Below are positions 17,014-26,974 of a DNA stretch of 64,000 nt, piece after piece (within the stretch, counting starts at the first letter, position 1; every line of letters begins with the position of its first letter). Both the position numbers and the translations under genes were made by a program. The stretch comes from Alphaproteobacteria bacterium. Its GTDB lineage: Bacteria; Pseudomonadota; Alphaproteobacteria; Micropepsales; Micropepsaceae. The DNA lies in assembly GCA_003139615.1 (NCBI GenBank), contig PLJH01000035.1, forward strand, positions 1 to 64,000, written 5' to 3'. A model generated the notes under the pieces. That model saw only the letters and a program-made list of their open reading frames with translations, was not told where the DNA came from and did not search any database.

Positions 17014-18078
17014 ATGTCTGCCCCCTCCACTCCCAAGATCGCACGCCCGAAAGGCTTCTATTACGAAGTCAAGGCAGGGCAACGCTATCTTTGGTGCAGC
17101 TGCGGTCGCTCGGGCAAACAACCGTTCTGCGACGGCTCGCACGTGGGAACGACGTTTAAGCCCGTCCTGTTCGAAGCGAAGATCGACGAAGATGTAATCT
17201 TCTGCGGCTGCAAACAGACAGGAACCGCACCCTTCTGCGACGGCGCGCACAACAATCTGCCCGGCAGCTATTCCGAGGACGATCCGGAGAGTCCTGCGAA
17301 CCGTGCGACTGCGGCAGTCCCACATGGCGCCGATGCGCGCGTGGCCCTCGATGGTGCGTGCTATGTCTTCTCGACGAAACGCGCAAAGCTCGCGCGGCGA
17401 GGCGCGATGGCGTGGTGCAAGGTCGTCACGCCATCCTCAGGTGCGCAACACCAGTCCCAGTTCTATGCCGAGATGGGGACGGGTGCTTCACCGGTGGTCG
17501 CCGCGAACGACCGGCACACGATTCTGTTTTTCACTGAAGGTCAGGGCGAATTGGAAATCTCGGGACGGCACTTCGCCTTCGGTCCGCGCACGGGATTCTA
17601 TATCCGTCCCGAAGAAGCTTTCCGGGTGCACAACACCCATCCGTTGCCGGTAAAGTTCTTCATCTCCAACGGCCCCGGTCAGGAAGACTTGGTTTGGCGC
17701 GAAGACATGCCCGGCAATTTCGACGGGACGTATCCCCATCGCTGCGCGGAAGTCGACCCGTCGCAGCGCCATGCCATGGCCGAGCGATTCTTCCAGATCC
17801 TGGTCCATCGCGCGCACGGCTCGACCGAGATGACGCAATTCATCGGCAATATCCCCCGCTCCAAGGCGGAACCGCACAAGCATCTTTATGAGGAAGCGCT
17901 CATCTTCCTCAATGGAGCCGGCGTGGTGTGGACCGAAAATGCCAAAACCGAAGTCGGTCCCGGCGATGTGCTGTTCCTGCCGCGGAAGCTTTCCCACTCC
18001 GTCCAATGTGTTGTCGATGGCGGCTTCGATGTCGTCGGCGTAATCTGCCCGGGCGACAACCCGTCCATCAGCTATTAG
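17014..18078 (+). CDS. double CDGSH iron-sulfur / bicupin fusion protein
   Basis: A 354-residue protein with an unusual architecture. Two CDGSH domains open it, with ligands Cys28, Cys30, Cys39, His43 ([16 protein letters not shown]) and Cys64, Cys66, Cys75, His79 ([16 protein letters not shown]). Each should bind a [2Fe-2S] cluster through three Cys and one His. Two cupin domains follow (about 130-230 and 265-350); the second keeps likely metal ligands His288, His290, Glu294 and His328. A redox centre feeding a metal oxygenase or isomerase is a reasonable inference. Reaction unknown. It lies between the NTF2-like and PLP-enzyme genes. Confidence 0.88.
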   Translation: MSAPSTPKIARPKGFYYEVKAGQRYLWCSCGRSGKQPFCDGSHVGTTFKPVLFEAKIDEDVIFCGCKQTGTAPFCDGAHNNLPGSYSEDDPESPANRATAAVPHGADARVALDGACYVFSTKRAKLARRGAMAWCKVVTPSSGAQHQSQFYAEMGTGASPVVAANDRHTILFFTEGQGELEISGRHFAFGPRTGFYIRPEEAFRVHNTHPLPVKFFISNGPGQEDLVWREDMPGNFDGTYPHRCAEVDPSQRHAMAERFFQILVHRAHGSTEMTQFIGNIPRSKAEPHKHLYEEALIFLNGAGVVWTENAKTEVGPGDVLFLPRKLSHSVQCVVDGGFDVVGVICPGDNPSISY

Positions 18079-18097
18079 CGAACCGCGCGAGATTACC

Positions 18098-19345
18098 GTG
18101 AACGAATTTCCCATCGATGCGGTCCGCGCAAAATTTCCCGCGCTCGAACGCGCCAAACCTTTTGTCTATTTCGACAATGCCGCCGGCGCACAATTGCCGC
18201 AAAGCGTACTCGACGCGGTCGCGCATCACCTGCTCGACATCAACGTCCAGCGCGGCGGACGCTACGAGAAAAGCCGCGATGTGGACCGCATGATTACGGC
18301 CGCACGCGAGAAAGTTGCGACCTGGCTCAATGCCGGCGATCCTTCGGAAGTCGCGTTCGGGATGAACGCGACTTCGTTCATTCGGCTCGTCAGCCTCGCC
18401 ATCGCCCAGACCATCGCGCCGGAGCGCAACCAGTTCGTCATCACGGATCTCGACCACGACGCCAATGTCGCAACCTGGCTCGCACTCAAGCGCTTCGGCG
18501 CGGAGATCGTCTGGTGGAAGATGCGCGACGACGGCAGGCTGCATGTCGAAGACCTGCTCCCCCTGCTCTCGCGCAAGACCAAGCTTGTGGCCTGCACGGC
18601 CGTGTCGCATGCGCTGGGTTCGCTCGTCGATGTAGCGGCGGTCGCACGCGCCGCGCACAACGTCGGCGCCGAGATGTTTCTCGATTGCGTCCATTACGGT
18701 CCTCACGCCCTGATCGATGTGCAGGACTGGGATTGCGATTATCTCGTGTGCTCCGGCTACAAGGCCTTCGCGCCTCATATGGGCTTTCTGTGGGGTAAGC
18801 GCGCGAAGCTTCTGGCGCTCCCGACGTTCCGGGAAGAATTCATCCCGGACGAACCGCCCTACAAGATCGAGGCGGGCACCTTCATTTTCGAAAACGTTTC
18901 CGGAATGAGTGCGGCGGTCGGCTATTTCGAAGCGCTCGGCCGCGACCTCAGCCCTCCGTCCGCCGGCCAGATGCCGCGAGATCACATCGCAACCGCGATG
19001 ACGGCCATTCGGAGTTATGAACAGTCATTGTCGCGCGGCCTGCTGGACGCGCTCGCCCGCGCGGGAGCGACGGTCTATGGCATCAGTGAGAGAACCCGCG
19101 CGGACGAGCGCGTACCGACCGTTTGCTTCAATCTCCCCCATAAACATCCCGCGGACGTCGTGGAGCGCATGGCTGAAGCAAACATCGGCATCCGCGACGG
19201 ACATATGTATGCGCCAAGATTGATGGGCCGTCTCGGCCTCGCAATGGATCGTGGCGCTGTGCGGGTTTCACTGGTGCATTATAATACGCTGGACGAGATT
19301 CATCGCTTTGGCGACGCACTGAAGAAGGTCGCAGCCGGCGCCTAG
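18098..19345 (+). CDS. class V aminotransferase, cysteine desulfurase-like (VC1184 type)
   Basis: A 415-residue PLP enzyme. The PLP lysine is Lys222 in [12 protein letters not shown], with Asp196 in FLDCVHYG. Where SufS-type desulfurases carry the catalytic cysteine (HHCAQPL), this protein has HMYAPRL with Tyr371, and it ends [13 protein letters not shown]. That is the pattern of the desulfurase-like VC1184 group rather than a true sulfur donor. The substrate is unknown. Its place behind the CDGSH-bicupin gene suggests a shared amino-acid or thiol pathway. Confidence 0.85.
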   Translation: MNEFPIDAVRAKFPALERAKPFVYFDNAAGAQLPQSVLDAVAHHLLDINVQRGGRYEKSRDVDRMITAAREKVATWLNAGDPSEVAFGMNATSFIRLVSLAIAQTIAPERNQFVITDLDHDANVATWLALKRFGAEIVWWKMRDDGRLHVEDLLPLLSRKTKLVACTAVSHALGSLVDVAAVARAAHNVGAEMFLDCVHYGPHALIDVQDWDCDYLVCSGYKAFAPHMGFLWGKRAKLLALPTFREEFIPDEPPYKIEAGTFIFENVSGMSAAVGYFEALGRDLSPPSAGQMPRDHIATAMTAIRSYEQSLSRGLLDALARAGATVYGISERTRADERVPTVCFNLPHKHPADVVERMAEANIGIRDGHMYAPRLMGRLGLAMDRGAVRVSLVHYNTLDEIHRFGDALKKVAAGA

Positions 19346-19428
19346 CAAACGCCCGCGCAACTGTCGCGAAACATCCTTGACAGCCGACACCTTCGCAACC
19401 GGAGAACGGCAATGCGCGGATTGCATGT

Positions 19429-19449
19429 CACGGCGCTATCAGCGCCGTG
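19429..19449. other. hairpin upstream of secreted hydrolase gene
   Basis: CACGGCGCT (19429-19437) and AGCGCCGTG (19441-19449) form a perfect 9-bp stem with a 3-nt loop. No T-run follows, so it is either a factor-assisted end for the 16453-19345 operon or part of the leader of the gene at 19494. Confidence 0.5.
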
Positions 19450-19493
19450 CAAGAATGACATTCGCCCGGTTCACAAACGTTCAAGGCCCCCGA

Positions 19494-20825
19494 ATGAAAA
19501 TCTCCATCGCATTCGCCGGACTGGTCATCGCGTTGTTGCCCACGGCCGTGGCGCAAGCCGACACCGCGGACGATTGTCACGTCGGCGCCTATCGCCTGAC
19601 AGACGGTCGCGTGATCGACATTTCGCCGTCCGATCCCAATCCGCTGCGTTGGCGCGCGTTCAACGGCGAAACCGGTGCGCTGCGCAAGAACGCTGACGGT
19701 ACGTGGACGAGCACCTTCGGCTGGACCGGACGACCCGACGGCAAGACCGTTTCGTTTTCCGATTGCGCAACCGGCGACATGCGCTTCGCCGGAACAAGCG
19801 GGCACCGCATCGATTTCGACGTGGCGGAAACGGCCTTCGAGAGCAACGGTACGATGCTCGTCGGCCGTCTGATCCTGCCGAAGGGAATTGCCGCCGTTCC
19901 CATCGTGGTGCTTATCCACGGCTCGGAAGACAATTCCGCGATGCGGTTCCACCAACTGCAGCGCCTGCTCCCGGCCGAAGGCGTGGGGACCTTCGTCTAT
20001 GACAAGCGGGGCACGGGTGCATCGGGCGGCAGCTACACGCAGGATTTCGATCTGCTCGCCAATGACGCCGTCGCGGCGATGCGCGAGGCGCGGCGTCTCG
20101 CGGGCGCGCGCGCAGGCCGCGTCGGATATCAAGGCGGCAGCGAAGGCGGCTGGGTCGCTCCGCTTGCCGCCAACCGCGCGCCAGTCGATTTCGTCATTGT
20201 CAGTTTCGGCCTGGCGGTGAACGTGCTGCAGGAAGATCAGGAGGAACTGGCGCTGGAAATGCGCCTCAAAGGCCATACTCCGGAAGAAACGGCCAAGGCG
20301 CTCGAAGTGGCGCACGCCGCCGAAGCGGTCGCCGAAAGCAGGTTCACGACCGGCTTCGCCGAATTCGACGCCGTGCGCGCGAAATACAAATCCGAACCCT
20401 GGTACAAGGACGTGCACGGCAACTTCACTTACATGCTGTTGCCCCTCACCGACGCGCAATTGCACGGCGATCTGCCCATAAAGAAAATGGTGGCGGCCAC
20501 GCCGTTCCGCTACGATCCGATGCCGACACTGCACGCTTCCACCACTCCGCAATTGTGGATTCTGGGCGCGGAAGATCTGGAAGCGCCCAGCGCCGAGACG
20601 AGCAAGCGGATCAAATTGCTGATCGGAGAGGGTCGCCCCTTCACCCTCGCCGTCTATCCCGGCGCCGAACACGGCATGACCGAGTTCGAAATCGGTCCCG
20701 ACGGCGAGCGCGTCTCGACGCGTTATGCTCAGGACTATTTCGCGATGATGCGCGATTTTGCCCGCGATGGCCGCCTGCACGGCACATACGGAAAGAGCAC
20801 GATCACGCGCGGGAAGGCGAATTAG
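19494..20825 (+). CDS. secreted alpha/beta hydrolase
   Basis: A 443-residue protein with a signal peptide (residues 1-22, ending AVAQADT). The N-terminal extension (23-120) is beta-rich. The hydrolase domain begins with the oxyanion segment LIHGSEDN at 140-147, carries the nucleophile Ser216 in GYQGGSEGGW, and has the catalytic His in GAEHGMTEF near 400. An esterase or peptidase role in the periplasm is likely; the substrate is unknown. ATG 19494 was chosen because it starts the signal peptide, while the longer frame from 19377 does not. Confidence 0.85.
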   Translation: MKISIAFAGLVIALLPTAVAQADTADDCHVGAYRLTDGRVIDISPSDPNPLRWRAFNGETGALRKNADGTWTSTFGWTGRPDGKTVSFSDCATGDMRFAGTSGHRIDFDVAETAFESNGTMLVGRLILPKGIAAVPIVVLIHGSEDNSAMRFHQLQRLLPAEGVGTFVYDKRGTGASGGSYTQDFDLLANDAVAAMREARRLAGARAGRVGYQGGSEGGWVAPLAANRAPVDFVIVSFGLAVNVLQEDQEELALEMRLKGHTPEETAKALEVAHAAEAVAESRFTTGFAEFDAVRAKYKSEPWYKDVHGNFTYMLLPLTDAQLHGDLPIKKMVAATPFRYDPMPTLHASTTPQLWILGAEDLEAPSAETSKRIKLLIGEGRPFTLAVYPGAEHGMTEFEIGPDGERVSTRYAQDYFAMMRDFARDGRLHGTYGKSTITRGKAN

Positions 20826-20935
20826 GACACTACCGAAACCGCGTTGGCATAACGCGATCCTCGAAGTAGCATCGCGGCAGGACTGGAGACCGTTCGATCG
20901 GCATGATGGATCGCGATCTCCCGCAGGGGCGAGCG

Positions 20936-22363
20936 ATGAACCTTGGGTCGAAGAAGCCTCTTTCACTGGCGTTGGCGGCGATTGGCCTGACGCTCGCCTT
21001 TGGCGCGCAAGCCGAACCGATCATCATCGACCATACGACCCTGATCGACGGCACGGGTCGCGCGCCGCGGCAGGACATGTCGGTCGTGATCGACGGCGGC
21101 CGGTTCACCGTCGTGGGTCCGAGCATTCTCGCGCAAGGGCTTCCCGGCCGGCGCATCGACGGGCGCGGAAAATTTCTGATCCCCGGCCTGATGGACATTC
21201 ACATCCATCTCGCCGGATTCTCGCGAGCCGGCCAGGCCTGGATTCCCAGCACGAAGACGACGACGACCGGCAAGTGGGTTGTCGATCGCAAAGTCGGCGA
21301 GCAGGCGCTGGCCAGTTTTCTCTATGCCGGTGTCACCACGGTTCTGGATGTCGGCAATATCCCCGAGAACATCCTGCCGTTGCGGACCGATGAACGCGCC
21401 GGGAAGCTGCTCGCGCCGCACATCTTTGCAACCGGCAATCTCGTGACCTATCCCGGCAGCCACGGCACAGACATTGCGATCAATGTTTCGTCATGGCCGG
21501 AAGCCGAAGCGCAGCTGCAGGCGCAGTTCGACAGCCAGCATCCCGATATCCAGAAGATCACTTATGACGACGAAGGCTGGGGTTCGCGCCCGCTTATCCC
21601 GATCCTGCCGAAGGACCTGCTGCAGCACATCATCCAGTTCTACAACGCGCATGGCGTTCGCACGACCGTACACATTTCCAATGAAAGCCGCGCGCTCGAA
21701 GCCATCTATTCCGGCGTAGACACGCTTGCGCACACACCCATCCAGGGACCGGTCACCGACGCGTTTGTGAAAATGGCTGCCGCCAAGCAGATTCCCATGG
21801 CCTCGACCATGATGATCGGAGACAACTACACGCGCATTCACGAGCATCCGGAATTCCTCGACCAGCCGCTCTATGTCGCCACGATGGCGCCGGTGGAGCG
21901 TGCGCGGTTGAAAAAGATATCGGCCGAAGGCGGAGAAACCGCGCTCACCACCAGCCCTCCCCTCTATCAACGCAGCTGGCGGCTGTGGATGAAAACACAG
22001 ACGCCGATCCTGCAGGACAATATCCGCCGCATCGATGCGGCGGGCGGCGTGATCGCGGCCGGCACAGACGGCACGAACGGCGCCGGCACGCAGCGGGAAC
22101 TGGAATTGCTCGCGCAAGCCGGAGTTCCCAATCTCGAAATCATCAAGATCGCCACCTTCAATGGTGCCCGCTTCCTGGGCAAACAAGAGCAGATGGGCAG
22201 CATCGAAGAGGGCAAGATCGCGGACTCCGTGCTTCTCAGCGCCGACCCCACGGCGGACATCGACAACTGCAAGGCGATCGTTTTCGTGATGAAGGCGGGA
22301 GAAATCATCGACGAAAGCAAGCTCTCGCTTGCCGGAGGCCCCGAGCCGCGCCGGATGCCGTAG
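20936..22363 (+). CDS. exported amidohydrolase-family protein
   Basis: A 475-residue metal-dependent hydrolase with a signal peptide (ending FGAQA). The metal motif MDIHIHLAG, a histidine in TTVHISNES, LAHTP, and AAGTDGTNGAGT with the final Asp match the imidazolonepropionase/Xaa-Pro dipeptidase-like branch of the amidohydrolases. Periplasmic hydrolysis of a cyclic amide or dipeptide is plausible. Start ATG 20936 begins the signal peptide; an in-frame ATG at 20903 would add 11 residues. It follows the secreted hydrolase gene and precedes an ABC exporter. Confidence 0.82.
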   Translation: MNLGSKKPLSLALAAIGLTLAFGAQAEPIIIDHTTLIDGTGRAPRQDMSVVIDGGRFTVVGPSILAQGLPGRRIDGRGKFLIPGLMDIHIHLAGFSRAGQAWIPSTKTTTTGKWVVDRKVGEQALASFLYAGVTTVLDVGNIPENILPLRTDERAGKLLAPHIFATGNLVTYPGSHGTDIAINVSSWPEAEAQLQAQFDSQHPDIQKITYDDEGWGSRPLIPILPKDLLQHIIQFYNAHGVRTTVHISNESRALEAIYSGVDTLAHTPIQGPVTDAFVKMAAAKQIPMASTMMIGDNYTRIHEHPEFLDQPLYVATMAPVERARLKKISAEGGETALTTSPPLYQRSWRLWMKTQTPILQDNIRRIDAAGGVIAAGTDGTNGAGTQRELELLAQAGVPNLEIIKIATFNGARFLGKQEQMGSIEEGKIADSVLLSADPTADIDNCKAIVFVMKAGEIIDESKLSLAGGPEPRRMP

Positions 22364-22469
22364 CCGAACACCCGAAAGCCACGAACTCCTTTATTTCTTC
22401 GATAACCTGTCGTTAGTACTCTTCGGTCGCGTCCGCCGGGCGGCGCAGTGCCGACTGCAAGGTATCCCG

Positions 22470-23228
22470 ATGTATCAGGACAAGATTGCTCCCGCGCTCG
22501 AAATCCAAAGCTTGCGCAAGCGTTATGAGCGGCCCGCGGTCGATGGGCTCGACCTTCGCGTGAGGGCCGGCGAGTTCTACATGCTGCTCGGGCCTAACGG
22601 CGCCGGCAAAACGACCACGCTGCGCATGGTCAGCGGTTTGTTGCAGCCTGATGAAGGCACGATCTCCGTTTTCGGGATCGATGCCCTCGCCGATCCCGTC
22701 GGCGCGAAACGGATCATCGGCTGGCTCTCCGACGAACCGATGATCTACGACAAGCTCACGCCCATCGAATATCTCGAATTCGTGGCAGGACTGTGGAGCG
22801 TGGAGACGACGCTCGCGAAGAACCGCGCCCGCGATCTGCTCGCCTGGCTGGGCCTCGAGAAGCACGCGCACGAACGCTGCGAACAATTCTCGCGCGGCAT
22901 GCGCCAGAAGGTGGCGCTCGCCGGCGCGCTGATCCACGATCCCAAACTGATTATTCTCGACGAGCCCCTCACCGGCCTCGATGCCGGCAGCGCACGCCTC
23001 GTGAAGAACGTGCTCACCGAGCGCGTGCGCGAAGGCAACACCGTCATTATGACGACGCATATCCTGGAAATCGCCGAGCGCATGGCGGACCGGATCGGTG
23101 TCATTTCCAGCGGCAAGCTGATTGCCGAGGGAACGCTGCGCGAGCTGCGCGACCGCGTCGGCCAGGGCGATGCCACGCTGGAAGAAATGTTCCTCTCCAT
23201 CGTCGAGCAGGATCTGGCAACGGCATGA
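22470..23228 (+). CDS. ABC transporter ATP-binding protein
   Basis: A 252-residue ATPase. Walker A is GPNGAGKTT at 41-49 and Walker B is LIILDEPLT at 160-168. The signature is the degenerate FSRGM at 140-144, as in DrrA/NatA-type exporters. ATG 22470 follows AAGG. Its stop overlaps the start of the permease gene by 4 nt (ATGA), so the two form one transporter. Substrate not evident; exporters of this class move antibiotics, lipids or sodium. Confidence 0.92.
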   Translation: MYQDKIAPALEIQSLRKRYERPAVDGLDLRVRAGEFYMLLGPNGAGKTTTLRMVSGLLQPDEGTISVFGIDALADPVGAKRIIGWLSDEPMIYDKLTPIEYLEFVAGLWSVETTLAKNRARDLLAWLGLEKHAHERCEQFSRGMRQKVALAGALIHDPKLIILDEPLTGLDAGSARLVKNVLTERVREGNTVIMTTHILEIAERMADRIGVISSGKLIAEGTLRELRDRVGQGDATLEEMFLSIVEQDLATA

Positions 23229-24808
23229 GCACGCCCGGCTCGCTCCTCTGGTTCGCGCGCCACGAGATGCGCCTCGCCTGGCGCGACGCCCTTTCGATGA
23301 TGACGGCGGGCCGCCGCGACCGCGAGCGGATAGTCGCGATCGGCGTCGTCATCTTCGCGGCGTTCATGCATGTGGTGGCGTTTCTCGCGATCGGACGTCT
23401 CGGAAAAGTCGGAATCGCGCCAAGCCTGCAGACATTGATTTACGTCACGGCCGCTGCGTTTCTTTCGGGATCGGCGATGCTGTCCCAGGCGATGGAGAGC
23501 GTAACCCGCACATTCTATTCCCGCTCCGATCTCGAACTGATTTTGAGCTCGCCCATCGATGCGAGCCGGCTTTTCGCCGTGCGCATCGGCGCCATGGCGC
23601 TCTCCGTCAGCGTGATGTCGCTCTTCCTGATCGGCCCGTTCATCGATGTGCTGGCGTGGCGCGGCGGCGTGCGGTGGCTGGGCGCCTATGGCGCGATTGT
23701 TGCCGTCTCACTCGTCGCGACCGCGATCGCGGTCATTCTCACCGTCACATTGTTCCAGACCATCGGCCCAAAACGCACGCGGCTCGCGGCACAGATCGCC
23801 GCCGCTGTGATCGGCGGCTTGTTCGTGATCGGGTTGCAGATGGCGGCCATGTTCTCGGCCGGAACGATGTCGCGCCTCGCCTATCTGCAATCGAAATATG
23901 TGCTCGCGCATGTGCCGGACATCGCGAGCCCGTTCTGGTGGCCCGCGCGCGGCGCGCTGGGCGATCTTGGGTATCTGGCCGTGTTTGTCGCCACGAGCGC
24001 GGCCATCTTTCTCCTTGTCACCGCGATCTACGCGCCACGTTTCGCCGATTGCGCGATCGCCGCGGCCGGAACCTCCCAGGGGGCGACCCGCAAGAGCGGC
24101 AAGGAGCGAGCGTTCCGTGTAGAGTCGCCCTCGAGGTCGCTGCGCCGAAAGGAGATGCTGCTTCTGATCCGCGATCCGTGGCTCGCGTCGCAGTCGCTCA
24201 TGCAGCTGCTCTACCTTTTGCCGCCCACGGTGCTGTTGTGGCGCAGCTTTACGTTTGAAGGCGGCGTCGCTGTCATCCTCGTGCCGGTCCTGATCATGTC
24301 CGCAGGCCAACTCGGCGGCGGGCTCGCCTGGCTGACGGTTTCCGGCGAAGACGCACCCGATCTCGTCGAGACCGCGCCGATCCCGAAATCGCGGCTGCTG
24401 CGCGCCAAGATCGCGGCAGTACTCGAATGCATCGCCATCGTGTTTGCACCTTTCGTGGTGGCGCTGGCGTTGATCTCGGCTGAGAAGGCGCTTGTCGCGG
24501 CAGTCGGCATCTTCGCGTCGGCCATGTCCGCCGCCAGCATCCAATTGTGGTTCCGCTCGCAGGCGAAACGGAGCCAATTCCGCAGGCGGCATACGTCATC
24601 GCGCATCGCCACATTCTCGGAAGCGTTCACGTCGATCGCCTGGGCGGCGACGGGCACCGTCGCTGCCGCGGGAAGCTGGTTCGCCGTCATCGTCGCGCTT
24701 GTCGCGCTGGGCCTGCTCGGATGCGTTCGCCTACTCAGCCCTGCAAGAGCCCAGGCGAGATCGGCAACGCGGAAGTCGCGCGGCCTCGTGGCCGTCGGGG
24801 AATCCTAG
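23225..24808 (+). CDS. ABC-2-type transporter permease
   Basis: A 527-residue inner-membrane protein with repeated hydrophobic segments in both halves (for example 30-60, 75-95, 125-200, 255-285 and the C-terminal third). It begins MSTPGSLLWFARHEMRLAWR with the amphipathic start usual in ABC-2 permeases. It is translationally coupled to the ATPase (ATGA overlap). The start at 23225 was chosen for that overlap, since the same frame continues upstream without signal. Substrate unknown. Confidence 0.85.
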   Translation: MSTPGSLLWFARHEMRLAWRDALSMMTAGRRDRERIVAIGVVIFAAFMHVVAFLAIGRLGKVGIAPSLQTLIYVTAAAFLSGSAMLSQAMESVTRTFYSRSDLELILSSPIDASRLFAVRIGAMALSVSVMSLFLIGPFIDVLAWRGGVRWLGAYGAIVAVSLVATAIAVILTVTLFQTIGPKRTRLAAQIAAAVIGGLFVIGLQMAAMFSAGTMSRLAYLQSKYVLAHVPDIASPFWWPARGALGDLGYLAVFVATSAAIFLLVTAIYAPRFADCAIAAAGTSQGATRKSGKERAFRVESPSRSLRRKEMLLLIRDPWLASQSLMQLLYLLPPTVLLWRSFTFEGGVAVILVPVLIMSAGQLGGGLAWLTVSGEDAPDLVETAPIPKSRLLRAKIAAVLECIAIVFAPFVVALALISAEKALVAAVGIFASAMSAASIQLWFRSQAKRSQFRRRHTSSRIATFSEAFTSIAWAATGTVAAAGSWFAVIVALVALGLLGCVRLLSPARAQARSATRKSRGLVAVGES

Positions 24809-25075
24809 GCAAAACGACCGCCGAACCAGCATTCGGTGTCAAAGTCCCCAAAAGACAGGTAGATGAAACTCTATGTGCGCCGGCCCGCCAGTGCGACAGG
24901 GCAAGCGCCGCGACCGACAACCCATGACCAACAATTCCATAATGTAAACAATGGGTTAATATTCGATGCCATCTCGCTGACCGACTCCATTCGGCACCGA
25001 TCCAGGCTCGAACAAATACCTCACGACAAACGGCACGCGGAACGCGTACAACGCGGTCTTTCCGAAAGAGACCCC

Positions 25076-26932
25076 TTGGCGTTCCACAAAACCCCGGCCT
25101 CCATCGCCCGCGCTCTGGCCGAACGCGATTATACCGAAGCGACTCCCGTGCAGGCGGCTGTGCTCGAAGCCGAGGCGGACGAGCGCGACCTTCTGGTTTC
25201 TGCGCAAACCGGCTCCGGCAAGACTGTTGCCTATGGCATCGCGATTGCCGAGACGCTGCTGGAAGGCGCGGACACGATGGGTCCGGCCACGACGCCGCGC
25301 GCGCTCATCATTGCGCCCACGCGTGAACTCGCGATGCAGGTCCAGCGCGAATTGAGCTGGCTTTATCAATATGCCGGCGCGCGGGTGGTTGCCTGCGTCG
25401 GCGGCATGGATCCGGGCCGCGAGCGTCGGCAGCTTGCCGATGGTGTGCATGTCGTGGTGGGAACACCGGGACGGCTGCGCGATCATCTGGAGCGTCGCGC
25501 GCTCAAGGTTTCCGATCTCAAGGTCGTGGTGCTCGACGAAGCGGACGAGATGCTCGATCTCGGTTTCCGCGAGGATTTGCAATTCATCCTGGAGACGACT
25601 CCGGCCGAGCGCCGCACGCTGATGTTTTCGGCGACGCTTCCCAAGGCCATCGTGTCGCTCGCGCAGCACTACCAGCGCGATGCGTTGCGCATACAGACCT
25701 TGGGCGAAACGCGCGGCCACGCCGATATCGAATATCGCGCCATCCGCATCGCCCATAACCAGGCCGAAAGCGTGGTGGTCAATCTGCTGCGCTTCCTCGA
25801 TCCGCCCAGTGCGCTCGTGTTCTGCAGCACACGCCAGACCGTGCGCCATCTCGAAGCGATCCTGCGCGAGCGCGGCTTCGCCGCCGTGGCGCTCTCGGGA
25901 GAACTGAGCCAGAGCGAACGCAATCATGCGCTTCAGGCGTTGCGCGACGGACGCGCGCGCGTCTGCGTCGCGACCGACGTGGCGGCGCGCGGCATCGATC
26001 TGCCCAATCTTGGACTCGTCATCCATGCCGATCTGCCGAACGACGCCGAAGTGCTGCAGCATCGCAGCGGCCGCACGGGACGCGCCGGCCGCAAAGGCGT
26101 CAGCATTCTCCTTGTGCCTAATTCGCGCCGCCGTCGCGCGGAAGAAATGTTGAACCGCGCGCGCGTCAACTACACCTGGACGGAGCCGCCCTCCGCCGAC
26201 GATATCCGCAAGCTCGATCAGCAACGCTTGCTGCAAAATCCCATCCTGACCGAACCGGGCAGCGACGACGATCTCGCCATGGCCGACGCACTGCTGGCCG
26301 CGCATCAACCGCGCGATATCGCAGCCGCCTTCGTGAAACTCTATCGCGCCCAATTGCCCGCTTCGGAAGACATCGCCGATGTGGCACAGGATCATCGCGG
26401 CCCGCGGCAGCACGACCGAGCGCCGCAGTCCAAGACTCCGCATCGGGACGGTCCACGTAAAGATCGGCCGCGCGAAGATCGCCCCCACAACGATCGTCCC
26501 CGCGAGGAGCGCCCGCGCGAAAAAGGCAAGCCGCCGCGCAACCAGATGGTGGGCGGCGTGTGGTTCAAGATCACGGTCGGACGCGAACGCAAAGCCGATC
26601 CCAAATGGCTGCTGCCGGAAATCTGCCGCCAGGGCGAGATCACCAAGAAAGATATCGGCGCGATCCGCGTCTACGATACGGAAACGCGCTTCGAGGTCAG
26701 CCCGGAGATCGCGGAGAAATTCGCGGCTCTTGTGGGCGCGCGCCAGAAAGGCGGCGTACGCATTTTCCCCGCGCCCGATGGAGAGACCGGCCTGTCTGCC
26801 GGGCAACCGGCTCCGGCCGCCCCGCCAGGCGACCGCGACAAGACCCGTCCGACATCCGAGCGCGCAGACCACAAGCTCAAAAAGAAATGGCATAAGAAAA
26901 ACAAGAGTGGCGGCGCGAAACGAACCGGCTGA
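25076..26932 (+). CDS. DEAD-box RNA helicase with DbpA-type C-terminal domain
   Basis: A 618-residue helicase. Walker A is AQTGSGKT at 43-50, PTREL is near 81, and DEAD lies at 154-157. ATDVAARGID and HRSGRTGRAG complete the second RecA domain. A basic linker of repeated DRPRE units leads to a DbpA-like RNA-binding domain (GGVWFKITVGRE onward) and a Lys-rich tail. It probably acts in ribosome assembly or cold-adapted RNA remodelling. TTG 25076 is preferred because AAAGAG precedes it and the protein then opens in the family manner (AFHKTPASIARALAERDY). The 267 bp upstream may hold a long leader. Confidence 0.9.
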   Translation: MAFHKTPASIARALAERDYTEATPVQAAVLEAEADERDLLVSAQTGSGKTVAYGIAIAETLLEGADTMGPATTPRALIIAPTRELAMQVQRELSWLYQYAGARVVACVGGMDPGRERRQLADGVHVVVGTPGRLRDHLERRALKVSDLKVVVLDEADEMLDLGFREDLQFILETTPAERRTLMFSATLPKAIVSLAQHYQRDALRIQTLGETRGHADIEYRAIRIAHNQAESVVVNLLRFLDPPSALVFCSTRQTVRHLEAILRERGFAAVALSGELSQSERNHALQALRDGRARVCVATDVAARGIDLPNLGLVIHADLPNDAEVLQHRSGRTGRAGRKGVSILLVPNSRRRRAEEMLNRARVNYTWTEPPSADDIRKLDQQRLLQNPILTEPGSDDDLAMADALLAAHQPRDIAAAFVKLYRAQLPASEDIADVAQDHRGPRQHDRAPQSKTPHRDGPRKDRPREDRPHNDRPREERPREKGKPPRNQMVGGVWFKITVGRERKADPKWLLPEICRQGEITKKDIGAIRVYDTETRFEVSPEIAEKFAALVGARQKGGVRIFPAPDGETGLSAGQPAPAAPPGDRDKTRPTSERADHKLKKKWHKKNKSGGAKRTG

Positions 26933-26974
26933 ATCGCAAACCCGCGCGCATCGCGTGCAGACAAAGGAAACCCC

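Noticed and set aside
22793-23224. Upstream extension of the ABC permease frame through the ATPase gene
   Set aside because: It is Arg-rich shadow sequence. The ATGA overlap at 23225 gives the natural start.
24809-25075. Cold-shock riboswitch-like leader before the DEAD-box helicase
   Set aside because: The 267-bp leader is long, but I found no convincing conserved stem or cold-shock box by eye.
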